From Exiguobacterium acetylicum DSM 20416 (GTDB lineage: Bacteria; Bacillota; Bacilli; Exiguobacteriales; Exiguobacteriaceae): a DNA stretch of 64,000 bases. Location: contig NZ_JNIR01000001.1 in NCBI RefSeq assembly GCF_000702605.1, positions 362,501 to 426,500 on the forward strand, written 5' to 3'. Each line of letters opens with the position of its first letter. The stretch's first letter is position 1. Under the pieces are notes generated by a model that worked only from the letters and a program-made list of their open reading frames with translations, was not told the origin of the DNA and made no database searches. Positions 24,940 through 36,088 of the stretch are shown here, one piece after another. The translations under genes and the position numbers were made by a program.

Positions 24940-25941
24940 ATGAAAACTCCTTGGCTCGTCAACGGAAAATTAGCGAATTTATACTTATTATATGGAACAG
25001 AACGACACCTGTTAGAAGAATGGGAACGGGAAATCGTAAAAGCGGCTCTTCCGGACGGAGAACGCTTTGATTATATGAAAATCGATTTGAACGACCAACC
25101 GCTTGATGCAGTACTCGATGAGGCGGAGACAGTACCCTTTTTAAGTGACTATCGCGTCGTCGTTGCAAAACCTGCAACGTTTCTGACAGGGGCAAAAGAT
25201 AAAAAACAACATAACCTCGAACGGTTAGCAGATTATATCCTACAACCGGCGGACTACGCAGTCGTTGTCTTGATTGTCGAAGCAGAAAAGCTCGATGAAC
25301 GAAAAACCGTCGTCAAACGATTGAAGGAGCGCGCGACGGTGTTAGAAGCGAAGAAACCGACGACTGAAGAGTTGTTCCGCTTCGTCCTGGATGCCGTCAA
25401 TGATAAAGGCTACCGGATGGAACGCCCGGCAATCGAGCGGCTTATTTTCTTGACTGCTGAGATGTGGGGGACATTAGCGCACGAACTTGAGAAGTTGATG
25501 TTGTTTGCAGGAGATCGACCAACGATCGAAATCGAGGATGTCGATTTGCTTGTTCCGCGGACATTAGAGGACAACGTCTTTCAATTAACGGACTACTTGA
25601 TGAAGCGTCAACTCGAACCAGCAATTCGCTTGATTCGCGACCTTGAAAAACAAGGACAAGAAGTGTTGGCCCTTCTTGGACTGATGGCACGCCAATACCG
25701 GATGATGCTGCTGTCGAAACGATTAGCAGAACAAGGATACGGAGAACGACAAATCGCATCAAAAGTCGGAGCTCATCCATATGCGATCAAATTGGCATTA
25801 CAGTCTGCCAAACGGTTTACGTTTGCACAGCTCGAACAAGCACTCATCGCCATCACGACGACAGATGAAGGCATGAAGACGGGGCGCGGCGATAAGAAGA
25901 TTCTATTCGATGCGTTGATCGTTCGCTTAGCGACGCTATAA
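24940..25941 (+). CDS. holA: DNA polymerase III subunit delta
   Basis: A clamp-loader subunit of about 333 residues that opens the sliding clamp. The N-terminal AAA+ fold starts with LYLLYGTERHLLEEWE, without a functional Walker A, as expected for delta. The middle has DYAVVVLIVEAEKLDERK, and the C-terminal collar domain includes QEVLALLGLMARQYR. Two adjacent ATG codons and an upstream GTG are possible starts; I took the ATG spaced best from GGTGGG. It stands alone, opposite to yqzM, as in other Bacilli. Confidence 0.92.
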   Translation: MKTPWLVNGKLANLYLLYGTERHLLEEWEREIVKAALPDGERFDYMKIDLNDQPLDAVLDEAETVPFLSDYRVVVAKPATFLTGAKDKKQHNLERLADYILQPADYAVVVLIVEAEKLDERKTVVKRLKERATVLEAKKPTTEELFRFVLDAVNDKGYRMERPAIERLIFLTAEMWGTLAHELEKLMLFAGDRPTIEIEDVDLLVPRTLEDNVFQLTDYLMKRQLEPAIRLIRDLEKQGQEVLALLGLMARQYRMMLLSKRLAEQGYGERQIASKVGAHPYAIKLALQSAKRFTFAQLEQALIAITTTDEGMKTGRGDKKILFDALIVRLATL

Positions 25942-25951
25942 GAGGAGGAAA

Positions 25952-26398
25952 ATGATGATGGAAGTCCAAATCATTACAGCAGAAGAAGTCATCCCATTAC
26001 GGCATGACGTATTGCGCCCGCATCAACCACGCGAAGCGTGTATCTACCCAGACGATGCCTTGCCATCGACGTTTCATCTCGGCGGGATAAAAGGACAACA
26101 AATCGTCGCAATCGGTAGCTTTTCGGAACAATCGCATGCACAAGCGCCAGGAGCGACATATCAGCTTCGCGGCATGGCATCGAGTGAAGATGTGCGTGGT
26201 GAAGGCTATGGTCGGGCGCTGATTGAAGAAGCCCGTCGTCTCTTGAAAGAACGACAAGTGACAGCTTGGTGGTGTAACGCCCGCGTCACGGCACTTCCTT
26301 TTTATGAGCGTCTCGGACTTGAACGTGTCGGAGAACCCTTCCTTATTGAAGGGATCGGTCTTCACTATGTCATGATCGACCGTCTAGACGACAAATGA
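25952..26398 (+). CDS. GNAT family N-acetyltransferase
   Basis: A 148-residue acetyl-CoA-dependent acetyltransferase. The acetyl-CoA binding loop is RGEGYGRALIEEA (residues about 87-99), with the preceding YQLRGMAS strand. The C-terminal FYERLGLERVGEPF motif is typical of the fold. A GAGGAGG-like site lies before the first of three adjacent ATG-type codons. The acceptor cannot be predicted. It follows holA after ten bases and ends at a strong terminator. Confidence 0.85.
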   Translation: MMMEVQIITAEEVIPLRHDVLRPHQPREACIYPDDALPSTFHLGGIKGQQIVAIGSFSEQSHAQAPGATYQLRGMASSEDVRGEGYGRALIEEARRLLKERQVTAWWCNARVTALPFYERLGLERVGEPFLIEGIGLHYVMIDRLDDK

Positions 26399-26404
26399 AA
26401 CAAC

Positions 26405-26453
26405 AAATGGCGGACGAAGGAATCGTTTCACACGAGTCCTTCGTCCGCCATTT
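26405..26453 (+). terminator. Strong terminator after the GNAT gene
   Basis: Perfect 17-base arms (26405-26421 and 26437-26453) with A3 and T4 ends, so it can act on both strands. Confidence 0.85.
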
Positions 26454-26463
26454 TAGATCATAT

Positions 26464-26498
26464 AAAAAATCGCCACTGGAGATAACTCCTAGTGGCGA
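26464..26498 (-). terminator. Terminator downstream of rpsT
   Basis: Eight-base perfect arms extended by four more pairs after a bulge, followed on the minus strand by T6. Confidence 0.8.
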
Positions 26499-26524
26499 CC
26501 CATCACCGTATTCTTCGGAAAGAA

Positions 26525-26806
26525 TTAAAGTGCGTTTACGAGTTTAGCGAGACGTGATTTGTCACGACCAGCTTTGTTGCTGTGGATGAGACCTTTAGCA
26601 GCAGCTTTGTCGATTTTTTTAGAAGCTGTAGCGAAAGTAAGGACCGCTTGGTCTTTGTTACCTTCAGCTGCGAAAGTTTCGACTGCTTTAATCGCTGAAC
26701 GCATTGCCGATTTACGTTGTACGTTAGCGACGCGGCGTTTTTCAGCTGTTTTAACGCGTTTTTCAGCTGTTTTAACGCGTTTGATTGCTGATTTAATGTT
26801 AGCCAT
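26525..26806 (-). CDS. rpsT: 30S ribosomal protein S20 (bS20)
   Basis: A 93-residue, lysine-rich helical ribosomal protein. The opening [10 protein letters not shown] and the C-terminal [16 protein letters not shown] block are diagnostic. The N-terminal helix contains a perfect tandem duplication of seven residues (VKTAEKR twice), encoded by two identical 21-base copies at 26,735-26,755 and 26,756-26,776. It is therefore about seven residues longer than expected. A GGAGG site precedes the ATG. In Bacillus subtilis rpsT is followed in the neighbourhood by gpr and spoIIP, which are absent here. Confidence 0.97.
   Translation of the reverse strand: MANIKSAIKRVKTAEKRVKTAEKRRVANVQRKSAMRSAIKAVETFAAEGNKDQAVLTFATASKKIDKAAAKGLIHSNKAGRDKSRLAKLVNAL
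26735..26776. repeat. Perfect 21-base tandem duplication inside rpsT
   Basis: Two identical 21-base units lie head to tail, with a further six-base partial copy after them. The reading frame is kept, duplicating VKTAEKR in the rRNA-binding N-terminal helix of S20. It probably arose by replication slippage. Confidence 0.95.
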
Positions 26807-26986
26807 GGATGATTCACCTCCAATAAAACTCATTCGAGATTTATATTCGCATATCTGCAGTTATCGTTCAACAGAACAAACACAATTGTAGCAAACGTTT
26901 TTCTTAAAAGCAATACGACGTCTAGGGAATCTTCACATTTTGTTTTTCGGGTAAAACAAAACGAGATAGTACAGTGAAGCGCTTTT

Positions 26987-26995
26987 TGGTATAAT
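26987..26995 (+). promoter_or_regulatory. Extended -10 promoter of lepA
   Basis: TGG followed by a perfect TATAAT lies 44 bases before the lepA ATG. The -35 region is weak, as usual for extended -10 promoters. Confidence 0.6.
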
Positions 26996-27038
26996 GAACC
27001 GTATGTACGTTTGAAAATAAGGTAAGGTGACTCTAAAC

Positions 27039-28862
27039 ATGACGAATGAAGACCGTTTAAAGCGGCAGAAGAGTATTCGTAACTTCTCGATCATTGCCCA
27101 TATCGATCACGGGAAGTCGACACTCGCTGACCGGATTTTAGAAAAAACTGGCGCGCTGACATCGCGCGAAATGAAAGACCAGACACTTGATGCCATGGAT
27201 CTCGAACGTGAGCGTGGAATCACGATTAAACTGAATGCTGTTCAATTGAAGTATACAGCAAAAGATGGGGAAGACTACATTCTTCATCTCATTGATACAC
27301 CGGGACACGTCGACTTCACATATGAAGTCTCGCGTTCACTTGCAGCTTGTGAAGGAGCTGTCCTCGTCGTCGATGCGGCGCAAGGAATCGAAGCGCAGAC
27401 GCTTGCGAACGTTTACTTAGCACTCGACAACGATCTCGAAATCCTTCCGATCATCAACAAAATCGATTTACCTTCTGCGGACGTCGAGCGCGTCCGTCAA
27501 GAAATCGAAGATGTCATCGGACTTGATGCGTCTGAAGCCGTTCCGACTTCTGCGAAGGCAGGGATCGGCATTGAAGAAATTCTCGAACAAATCGTCGAGA
27601 AAGTACCAGCGCCGACGGGTGATCCGTCTGCACCGCTTGAAGCATTGATTTTCGACTCGTACTATGATGCTTATCGTGGTGTCGTTGCATCAATCCGAGT
27701 CGTCAACGGAACAGTTAAGGTTGGCGATAAGATTCGGATGATGTCGACAGGTAAGGATTTTGAAGTTCTGGAACTTGCCGTCGCGACGCCAAAACCATTA
27801 CGTCAGCAAGAATTGACGGTCGGTGATGTTGGGACGTTGTCTGCGTCGATCAAAACGGTCGGCGATGTACGTGTCGGGGATACGATCACGCTCGCAAAAC
27901 AGCCGGCTGCTGAAGCACTACCAGGATACCGGAAGATGAATCCGATGGTGTACTGTGGACTCTATCCAATCGATGCTGCGAAATACAACGATTTACGAGA
28001 AGCGCTTGAAAAATTACAACTCAGTGACGCGGCGCTTGAGTTCGAACCAGAGACATCACAAGCACTCGGATTCGGATTCCGTTGTGGATTCCTCGGAATG
28101 CTCCACATGGAGATCATCCAGGAGCGGATCGAACGAGAGTTCAACATCGATATGATCACGACGGCACCGTCGGTTATCTACCACGTGACGACGACAGCGG
28201 GTGAAGTCTTGCACGTCGATAATCCATCGAAGATGCCGGATCAGCAAAAAGTCGAATTCATCGAAGAGCCGTTCGTTAAGGCTGCTGTCATGACACCGAA
28301 TGATTACGTTGGTGCCATCATGGAGTTGTGCCAGAAGAAGCGCGGAACATTCGTCGATATGCAATACATCGATACGACACGTGTCAAAATCACGTATGAG
28401 TTGCCGTTATCTGAGATCGTCTACGACTTCTTCGATCAGTTGAAATCGAGTACGAAAGGGTATGCGTCACTTGATTATGAATTGATCGGCTACCAACAGT
28501 CGCGTCTCGTCAAGATGGACATCCTCCTCAATAACGAAAACGTCGATGCGCTCAGCTTCATCGTTCACCGTGACTTTGCATACGAACGCGGGAAAGTCAT
28601 CGTTGATAAGTTGAAGGAATTGATTCCACGGATGCAGTTCGAAGTACCGATTCAGGCTGCTGTCGGAACGAAGATTGTCGCGCGTTCGACGATCAAGGCA
28701 TTACGGAAGAACGTTCTTGCGAAATGTTACGGGGGAGATATCTCTCGGAAACGTAAGTTGCTCGAGAAGCAAAAAGAAGGTAAGAAACGCATGAAGATGG
28801 TAGGCTCAGTAGAGGTACCGCAAGAAGCCTTCATGTCCGTTCTATCCATGGACGAAGATTAA
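27039..28862 (+). CDS. lepA: Elongation factor 4 (LepA)
   Basis: A 607-residue translational GTPase that acts on stalled or assembling ribosomes. The G1 motif [10 protein letters not shown]2 region RERGIT, G3 DTPGH and G4 NKIDLP are intact. The LepA-specific C-terminal domain ends in [18 protein letters not shown] chose the ATG ten bases after AAGGTGA over the GTG that lies within that site. A short GC hairpin follows, then hemW. Confidence 0.97.
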   Translation: MTNEDRLKRQKSIRNFSIIAHIDHGKSTLADRILEKTGALTSREMKDQTLDAMDLERERGITIKLNAVQLKYTAKDGEDYILHLIDTPGHVDFTYEVSRSLAACEGAVLVVDAAQGIEAQTLANVYLALDNDLEILPIINKIDLPSADVERVRQEIEDVIGLDASEAVPTSAKAGIGIEEILEQIVEKVPAPTGDPSAPLEALIFDSYYDAYRGVVASIRVVNGTVKVGDKIRMMSTGKDFEVLELAVATPKPLRQQELTVGDVGTLSASIKTVGDVRVGDTITLAKQPAAEALPGYRKMNPMVYCGLYPIDAAKYNDLREALEKLQLSDAALEFEPETSQALGFGFRCGFLGMLHMEIIQERIEREFNIDMITTAPSVIYHVTTTAGEVLHVDNPSKMPDQQKVEFIEEPFVKAAVMTPNDYVGAIMELCQKKRGTFVDMQYIDTTRVKITYELPLSEIVYDFFDQLKSSTKGYASLDYELIGYQQSRLVKMDILLNNENVDALSFIVHRDFAYERGKVIVDKLKELIPRMQFEVPIQAAVGTKIVARSTIKALRKNVLAKCYGGDISRKRKLLEKQKEGKKRMKMVGSVEVPQEAFMSVLSMDED

Positions 28863-28870
28863 ACAGGTGG

Positions 28871-28892
28871 GGGGCGCTTGCGTCCCCTTTTT
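28871..28892 (+). terminator. Short terminator between lepA and hemW
   Basis: GGGGCGC pairs with GCG(T)CCCC around a two-base turn with one bulge, followed by TTTTT. The stem is small, so read-through into hemW is likely. Confidence 0.5.
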
Positions 28893-28920
28893 GGTTTTTA
28901 TAGAGAAAGGATGAGGCGAA

Positions 28921-30066
28921 ATGGGAATACGCGCCGCATATGTCCACATCCCTTTTTGTGAACATATTTGTTATTACTGTGATTTCAATAAAGTCTTTTT
29001 AAAGAATCAGCCCGTCGATGAATACCTCGATGCACTCGAACGAGAAATCGAACTGACGCTGAAACAATATCCGACGGATCATCTCGAGACGATCTTCATC
29101 GGGGGCGGCACACCGACCGCTTTGAATGAACCACAGATGCAACGGCTGATGGAAATCATCCAGAAGCACTTGTTGCCACTGACAGGTGATGATTTAGAGT
29201 ATACGGTCGAGTCGAACCCGGACGGTGTATCGGAAGAGAAGCTCGATATCATGAAGGCGGGTGGTGTCAATCGCGTCAGTTTCGGTGTCCAGTCGTTTGA
29301 CGACGGGTTGCTCGAACGCATCGGTCGGACGCACCGCGAAGCGAAAGTCGCGCAGACGCTCGATGCCGCAGCGAAACGGTTTGACAATATCTCGGTCGAC
29401 TTGATGTTCGGATTACCGAACCAAACGCTCGATCAGGTCCGCTACGACGTCACGCGGGCACTTCAATTGCCGATCACGCATATCTCATCCTATTCATTGA
29501 TTTTGGAACCGCACACGGTCTTTGCGATTCAGGAGCGAAAAGGAAAATTACCACTTCCGACGCAAGATCTCGAGGCGGAGATGTATCAAGTGATGATCGA
29601 CACGATTGAAGCAGGCGGATATGCGCAGTATGAGATCTCGAACTTCGCGGAAGCTGGAAAAGAGAGCCGGCATAATCGTGTCTATTGGGAAAACGATGAG
29701 TACTACGGATTCGGTGCAGGCTCACACAGCTACATCAATCAGACACGTCGTGCGAATATCGCACCGATTCCGCGCTATATCAAGGCGGAAGGGTTACCGG
29801 TTCGCAAAGAGACACCACTGACGAACGTCGAGCGGATGGAAGAAGAGATGTTCCTTGGACTTCGAATGAAGGATGGCGTATCACTCGAACGATTCCGGAC
29901 GAAATATGGAGTAGCGTTTGAAGATGTGTTTGGTGACGTCATGAAACGGTTGTTACCAAACGGTCTCGTCGAACAAACGGAGACACATATCCGTTTGACG
30001 CCAGCCGGGGTTCCGCTAGCGAACGAAGTCTTCGCAGAGTTCATCGGTGAAGCGCAGGTTCAATGA
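28921..30066 (+). CDS. hemW: Radical SAM heme chaperone HemW (HemN-like)
   Basis: A 381-residue radical SAM protein that delivers heme to acceptor proteins. Older annotation calls it oxygen-independent coproporphyrinogen III oxidase. The iron-sulfur motif is CEHICYYCDF (CX3CX2C, residues about 13-20), with the GGGTPT glycine-rich SAM-binding block near residue 62. It lacks the N-terminal cysteine extension of true HemN. The HemN C-terminal domain (MEEEMFLGLRMKDGVSL) is present. It sits directly before hrcA as in Bacillus. Confidence 0.92.
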   Translation: MGIRAAYVHIPFCEHICYYCDFNKVFLKNQPVDEYLDALEREIELTLKQYPTDHLETIFIGGGTPTALNEPQMQRLMEIIQKHLLPLTGDDLEYTVESNPDGVSEEKLDIMKAGGVNRVSFGVQSFDDGLLERIGRTHREAKVAQTLDAAAKRFDNISVDLMFGLPNQTLDQVRYDVTRALQLPITHISSYSLILEPHTVFAIQERKGKLPLPTQDLEAEMYQVMIDTIEAGGYAQYEISNFAEAGKESRHNRVYWENDEYYGFGAGSHSYINQTRRANIAPIPRYIKAEGLPVRKETPLTNVERMEEEMFLGLRMKDGVSLERFRTKYGVAFEDVFGDVMKRLLPNGLVEQTETHIRLTPAGVPLANEVFAEFIGEAQVQ

Positions 30067-30079
30067 GTTTTAAATAAAT

Positions 30080-30131
30080 GAAAAGAAGCGGTGTTTCCTT
30101 AAAAGAGGAATACCGCTTCTTTTCATTTTTT
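30080..30131 (+). terminator. Terminator after hemW
   Basis: Arms at 30080-30098 and 30105-30124 pair over most of their length (core GAAAAGAAGCGGT) and are followed by T7. The right arm overlaps the end of the small minus-strand gene. Confidence 0.8.
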
Positions 30132-30227
30132 TGATTTCCTTAAAAAATAGGCAGTCGTTCCGATGACCGCGATGAACAGCCAGACAAAGACTCCTGCCAT
30201 TGCCAATAATTCAATCATCCGATTCAT
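30123..30227 (-). CDS. Very small membrane protein (34 residues), unrecognised
   Basis: The frame encodes MNRMIELLAMAGVFVWLFIA, then a hydrophobic segment with a few polar residues and a basic end (RKSKK). A GGAAAGG site lies five bases before the ATG, and the layout is that of a single-helix membrane peptide with a cytoplasmic positive tail. It lies between hemW and the CIRCE-controlled hrcA promoter on the opposite strand. Length alone cannot prove coding. The ribosome binding site and clean helix support it. Confidence 0.5.
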   Translation of the reverse strand: MNRMIELLAMAGVFVWLFIAVIGTTAYFLRKSKK

Positions 30228-30292
30228 CCTTTCCGTTCTTTGTTTCACTGTATCGCAGAATGGGAAACTGTTCAAAGGGTCACGCAATTCGG

Positions 30293-30321
30293 TTGACATC
30301 GGACGGACAATTCCTTATAGT
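30293..30321 (+). promoter_or_regulatory. Sigma-A promoter of the hrcA-grpE-dnaK operon
   Basis: A perfect TTGACA (30293-30298) is followed after exactly 17 bases by TATAGT (30316-30321). The CIRCE operator begins 11 bases after the -10 box, so bound HrcA would cover the transcription start. Confidence 0.9.
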
Positions 30322-30332
30322 AAAAGATGTAA

Positions 30333-30359
30333 TTAGCACTCATTAAAAGTGAGTGCTAA
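30333..30359 (+). promoter_or_regulatory. CIRCE heat-shock operator (HrcA binding site)
   Basis: TTAGCACTC-N9-GAGTGCTAA is a perfect match to the CIRCE inverted repeat. It lies between the sigma-A promoter and hrcA, giving autoregulation of the class I heat-shock operon. Confidence 0.98.
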
Positions 30360-30380
30360 CAAAATAAGGTGGTGAAGAAG

Positions 30381-31415
30381 GTGCTGACGGATCGTCAATT
30401 GTTGATTTTACGTGCAATCGTCGATGATTACATCAAGACTGCTCAACCCGTCGGCTCACGGACGCTCTCCAAGCGAGACGACGTGACGTTCAGTTCCGCG
30501 ACCATTCGTAACGAGATGGCGGACCTCGAAGAGATGGGTCTGATTGAAAAGCCACACACTTCCGCAGGACGGATTCCTTCCGAACTCGGATATCGTTTTT
30601 ATGTCGACCATCTGATTCGTCCGGAAAGCATCACACCAAAAGAAGCACAGGCATTGAAATCACTCTTTGCCCATTCCGTGAATGAGAATGATCGGTTGAT
30701 TCGGCACACAGCAGACCTGTTGAGCGATTTAACCCATTACACGACGCTTGTACTTGGACCAAAAGAAGACGGACAACGCCTGCATCATTTAGAATTGATT
30801 CCACTTGCCGAGGGTCGTGTCGTCATCGTTCTCGTCACGGAGACGGGGCATGTCGAACACAAGACATTGCAATTGAATCAAGCGTTGTCCCAAGAAGCAG
30901 CGAGCCGCCTGATGGAACGTCTGAATCAGACGTTACGCGGTACGCCGCTCTCAGCCTTACGCAGTCGCCTGCTTGAGGAAATCCGTCGCTTCCGTTCAGA
31001 GCATTCTGAACAGACGGTATTGCTCTCGAAGGCACTTGATCTCGTCTTGACGGATCAAGAGGAGCGCCCGTTCATCTATCTGGGCGGGAAAGCCAACATG
31101 TTCGATCAGCCCGAATTTCAGGACGTTGCCAAACTACGACCTGTTCTCGAGTTGATCGAACAGCAAGAAGCCGTTCTCGATTTCCTCCGACCGAATCTCG
31201 ATAATCAAATCTTGATCACGATCGGGAGTGAGAACAATGTGGATGCATTAAAAGATTGTAGCGTCATCCGGGCCCATTATTCGGTCGACGGTGTCTCGAT
31301 CGGGACACTCGCCTTGATCGGACCGAAACGGATGGATTACAACCGGGGAATCAACTCGATCATCCATCTACTTCAAGCATTCCAAACCGAATTGCATAAG
31401 AACAATTTGGATTGA
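30381..31415 (+). CDS. hrcA: Heat-inducible transcription repressor HrcA
   Basis: A 344-residue repressor that binds CIRCE and needs GroEL for activity. The N-terminal winged helix ([19 protein letters not shown] and [17 protein letters not shown]) is followed by the GAF-like and dimerisation domains, ending with [13 protein letters not shown] chose the GTG eight bases after AGGTGG, because this gives the usual N terminus. A GTG four codons earlier overlaps that site. It is the first gene of the operon with grpE and dnaK. Confidence 0.95.
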   Translation: MLTDRQLLILRAIVDDYIKTAQPVGSRTLSKRDDVTFSSATIRNEMADLEEMGLIEKPHTSAGRIPSELGYRFYVDHLIRPESITPKEAQALKSLFAHSVNENDRLIRHTADLLSDLTHYTTLVLGPKEDGQRLHHLELIPLAEGRVVIVLVTETGHVEHKTLQLNQALSQEAASRLMERLNQTLRGTPLSALRSRLLEEIRRFRSEHSEQTVLLSKALDLVLTDQEERPFIYLGGKANMFDQPEFQDVAKLRPVLELIEQQEAVLDFLRPNLDNQILITIGSENNVDALKDCSVIRAHYSVDGVSIGTLALIGPKRMDYNRGINSIIHLLQAFQTELHKNNLD

Positions 31416-31439
31416 ATATAGAAAGGGGCTCGATTCAGA

Positions 31440-31997
31440 GTGGAAGAAAAAGAACAGAATCAAAACCTCCAACAAGAAGAAAACGTGACAGAGCCGACTG
31501 AAACCGTCGAAGTCACAGAAGAAGAAGTCATCCAAGCGGATCTCGTCGAAGACGAGAAACCAGACTTCGAAGCACAACTCGCAGAAGCAAAAGCTTCAGA
31601 GTTACGCCTCCGTGCGGACTTTGAGAACTTCAAACGTCGCAACCGTGTCGAAGCGGAGAACCGCGCGAAGTATTCTTCACAAGCGATCGTCGAAAAGCTA
31701 TTGCCGCTCGTCGATAACTTGGACCGTGCGCTCCAAATCGAGACAGAAAACGATGAGACGAAATCCGTCTTGACGGGTGTCGAGATGGTAAAACGTCAAC
31801 TCGTTGAAACGCTTCAAAATGAAGGCGTCGTCGAGATTCCAGCTGTCGGTGAAGCGTTCGATCCGAACTTACACCAAGCAGTCGTTCAAGAAGCGAGCGA
31901 AGAACACGAATCAGGTATCGTCATCGCTGAATTCCAAAAAGGGTACAAATTGCACGATCGTGTGATTCGTCCGAGTATGGTCAAAGTAGCTGAGTAA
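31440..31997 (+). CDS. grpE: Nucleotide exchange factor GrpE
   Basis: A 185-residue cochaperone that releases ADP from DnaK. It has a long acidic, low-complexity N terminus rich in Glu and Gln. The coiled-coil helix follows (ASELRLRADFENFKRRN), then the C-terminal beta domain with VVEIPAVGEAFDPNLHQAV and GYKLHDRVIRPSMV. It starts at GTG with a GAAAGGGG site and follows hrcA closely. Confidence 0.95.
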   Translation: MEEKEQNQNLQQEENVTEPTETVEVTEEEVIQADLVEDEKPDFEAQLAEAKASELRLRADFENFKRRNRVEAENRAKYSSQAIVEKLLPLVDNLDRALQIETENDETKSVLTGVEMVKRQLVETLQNEGVVEIPAVGEAFDPNLHQAVVQEASEEHESGIVIAEFQKGYKLHDRVIRPSMVKVAE

Positions 31998-32042
31998 TCA
32001 GCTTGCACTTTATTATTCCAATCATTGAAAGCGAGGAAATAG

Positions 32043-33872
<1,830 letters not shown>

Positions 33873-33902
33873 TTCATCCGACCGATTTTTCGGGCGCTAG
33901 AG

Positions 33903-33932
33903 AGAGCCAAAGCGTATCCGCGCTTTGGCTCT
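33903..33932 (+). terminator. Hairpin between dnaK and dnaJ
   Basis: Perfect 12-base arms (33903-33914 and 33921-33932) with a six-base loop and TTTCC behind. It should reduce transcription into dnaJ, giving more DnaK than DnaJ. Confidence 0.75.
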
Positions 33933-34004
33933 TTCCATGTCGCACGAAGTTCGGTAAAATCAAACAGTATGAAATGAATCGGAATAGAGAGAGGAAGACT
34001 GCAC

Positions 34005-35111
34005 GTGGAAAAACGCGATTATTATGAAGTACTAGGCGTCGCGCGCGATGCCTCATCAGCGGAAATCAAACGCGCGTACCGTAAGCTTGCCCGGACGTAC
34101 CACCCAGACGTCAATAAGGAAGCCGATGCGGATGCAAAATTTAAGGAACTATCGGAAGCGTATGAAGTGTTATCCGATGACAATAAACGAGCACGTTACG
34201 ATCAATTCGGTCACCAAGATCCATCACAAGGTGGCGGTGGATTCAGTGGAGCAGAAGGATTCGGCGATATCTTTGACATGTTCTTCGGTGGCGGACGTCG
34301 TCAAGATCCAAACGCACCACGTAAAGGACAGGATTTACAATACGTCGAGGAAATCGACTTCATGGAATCGGTCACAGGCGTCGAGAAGACGATCACGATT
34401 CCAGTCGAAGAAGATTGCGGTACTTGTCATGGTTCAGGTGCTAAACCAGGAACACATCCGGAAACATGTAAACGATGCGGTGGTTCGGGGCATATCAACG
34501 TCGAACAAAACACGATGTTCGGTCGTGTCGTCAACCAAACGACATGTTCGACATGTCATGGCCGTGGACAAATCGTCAAGGAGCCATGTGAAACATGTCG
34601 TGGAGCCGGTCGCGTTCGTAAAAACAAAGATGTCCGTGTCAAAATTCCAGCAGGGATCGACAATGGGCAACAAATCCGCTTAGCAGGAAAAGGGGAAGCC
34701 GGTGTCAACGGTGGACCAGCGGGTGACTTGTATGTCGTCGTTCGTGTCGCAGCACATGAATTGTTCGAACGTGTCGACGATCATATCGTCATGGATATGC
34801 CACTGACATTCGCGCAAGCAACACTTGGCGATGAGATCGAAGTGCCAACTGTTCACGGTAAGGTCAGTCTGAAGATTCCAGCCGGAACACAGACAGGATC
34901 ACGATTCCGTCTCCGCGGAAAAGGGATGCCGAACGTTCGGTCCGGTCACCATGGCGACCAGTACGTCAATGTCGTCGTCATTACACCGAAGAATCTGACG
35001 GAACGTCAAAAAGAACTCTTACGGGAATTCAATGAAATTAGCGATGAAAAAGGTGTCGAAGAGCAACACGAAGGTGTCTTCAGCCGGATCAAGACATTCT
35101 TTACAGGGTGA
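34005..35111 (+). CDS. dnaJ: Molecular chaperone DnaJ (Hsp40)
   Basis: A 368-residue class A J-protein that delivers substrates to DnaK. The J domain contains the HPD tripeptide in TYHPDVNKE (near residue 33). A Gly/Phe-rich segment follows ([13 protein letters not shown]). Four CXXCXGXG-type zinc repeats start with CGTCHGSG. The C-terminal peptide-binding domains complete it. The start is GTG with GAGAGGAAG upstream. A terminator hairpin separates it from dnaK, and prmA follows 25 bases later. Confidence 0.97.
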   Translation: MEKRDYYEVLGVARDASSAEIKRAYRKLARTYHPDVNKEADADAKFKELSEAYEVLSDDNKRARYDQFGHQDPSQGGGGFSGAEGFGDIFDMFFGGGRRQDPNAPRKGQDLQYVEEIDFMESVTGVEKTITIPVEEDCGTCHGSGAKPGTHPETCKRCGGSGHINVEQNTMFGRVVNQTTCSTCHGRGQIVKEPCETCRGAGRVRKNKDVRVKIPAGIDNGQQIRLAGKGEAGVNGGPAGDLYVVVRVAAHELFERVDDHIVMDMPLTFAQATLGDEIEVPTVHGKVSLKIPAGTQTGSRFRLRGKGMPNVRSGHHGDQYVNVVVITPKNLTERQKELLREFNEISDEKGVEEQHEGVFSRIKTFFTG

Positions 35112-35136
35112 TCACTACAGAGGAGCGTGACAAGAA

Positions 35137-36084
35137 ATGAAATGGTCAGAGATCTGTGTCCATACGACACAAGAAGCCATCGAAGCAGTTTCAAACATCT
35201 TACATGAAGCGGGAGCAAGCGGAGTCGTCATCGAGGACGTCGAAGATTTCGAGATGATGTCCCACCGCGAAGATAACTTCGGTGAAATTTGGGATGAGAC
35301 GAAACGAGACGAGTATCCGACACAAGGTGTACTCGTGAAGGCGTATCTTGCAGAAAGCAGCGATTTGACGGACACGATCAAAGGCATCGAACATGATATC
35401 CAGCAGTTGACGAACTTCGGTTTGTCGATTGGCACGGGTGCTGTCACGCTGACTCAAGTAGATGAAGAAGATTGGGCTCATTCATGGAAACAATTCTATA
35501 AGCCGGTCAAAATTAGTCGCCATCTGACCGTCGTCCCAATGTGGGAAGATTATACACCACAACCGGATGAAAAAATCATCGAGCTCGATCCAGGTATGGC
35601 ATTCGGAACGGGAACACACCCGACGACGGTCCTCTGTATTCAAGCGATTGAGAACTACTTGCAAGAGCAAGACCGTGTCGTCGATGTCGGAACGGGATCC
35701 GGTGTCCTAGCGATTGCAGCTGCGAAGCTTGGGGCAAAGGATGTCTTTGCACTCGATTTAGACGAAGTCGCTGTCAAATCAGCGACGGAAAACGTCGCTT
35801 TGAACGAAGTCAGTGAGCAGATCACGGTCCGTCAAGGCGACTTGATGAAGGAATTGAGTGAGCCGGTCGAGTTGATCGTCGCGAACATCTTAGCGGAAGT
35901 CATCCTTCTCTTCGTCAAGGATGCTTATACATTGACGTTACCAGGCGGTCATTTCATCGCTTCCGGTATCATCAGTCAGAAGAAGGATATGGTCGTACAA
36001 GCGATGCAAGAAGCAGGTTTCACAATCGTCGAGACGACGAAGCTTGAGGACTGGGTCGCGATCATCGCGAAACGGGAGGCGTAA
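35137..36084 (+). CDS. prmA: Ribosomal protein L11 methyltransferase
   Basis: A 315-residue SAM-dependent enzyme that trimethylates ribosomal protein L11. The N-terminal L11-binding domain starts MKWSEICVHTTQEAIEAV. The catalytic domain has the FGTGTHPTT substrate loop, motif I VVDVGTGSGVLAIAAAKLG, and the NILAEVI motif. It sits in the dnaJ-prmA-rsmE-mtaB order of Bacilli, with GAGGAGCG upstream. Confidence 0.96.
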   Translation: MKWSEICVHTTQEAIEAVSNILHEAGASGVVIEDVEDFEMMSHREDNFGEIWDETKRDEYPTQGVLVKAYLAESSDLTDTIKGIEHDIQQLTNFGLSIGTGAVTLTQVDEEDWAHSWKQFYKPVKISRHLTVVPMWEDYTPQPDEKIIELDPGMAFGTGTHPTTVLCIQAIENYLQEQDRVVDVGTGSGVLAIAAAKLGAKDVFALDLDEVAVKSATENVALNEVSEQITVRQGDLMKELSEPVELIVANILAEVILLFVKDAYTLTLPGGHFIASGIISQKKDMVVQAMQEAGFTIVETTKLEDWVAIIAKREA

Positions 36085-36088
36085 ACGC

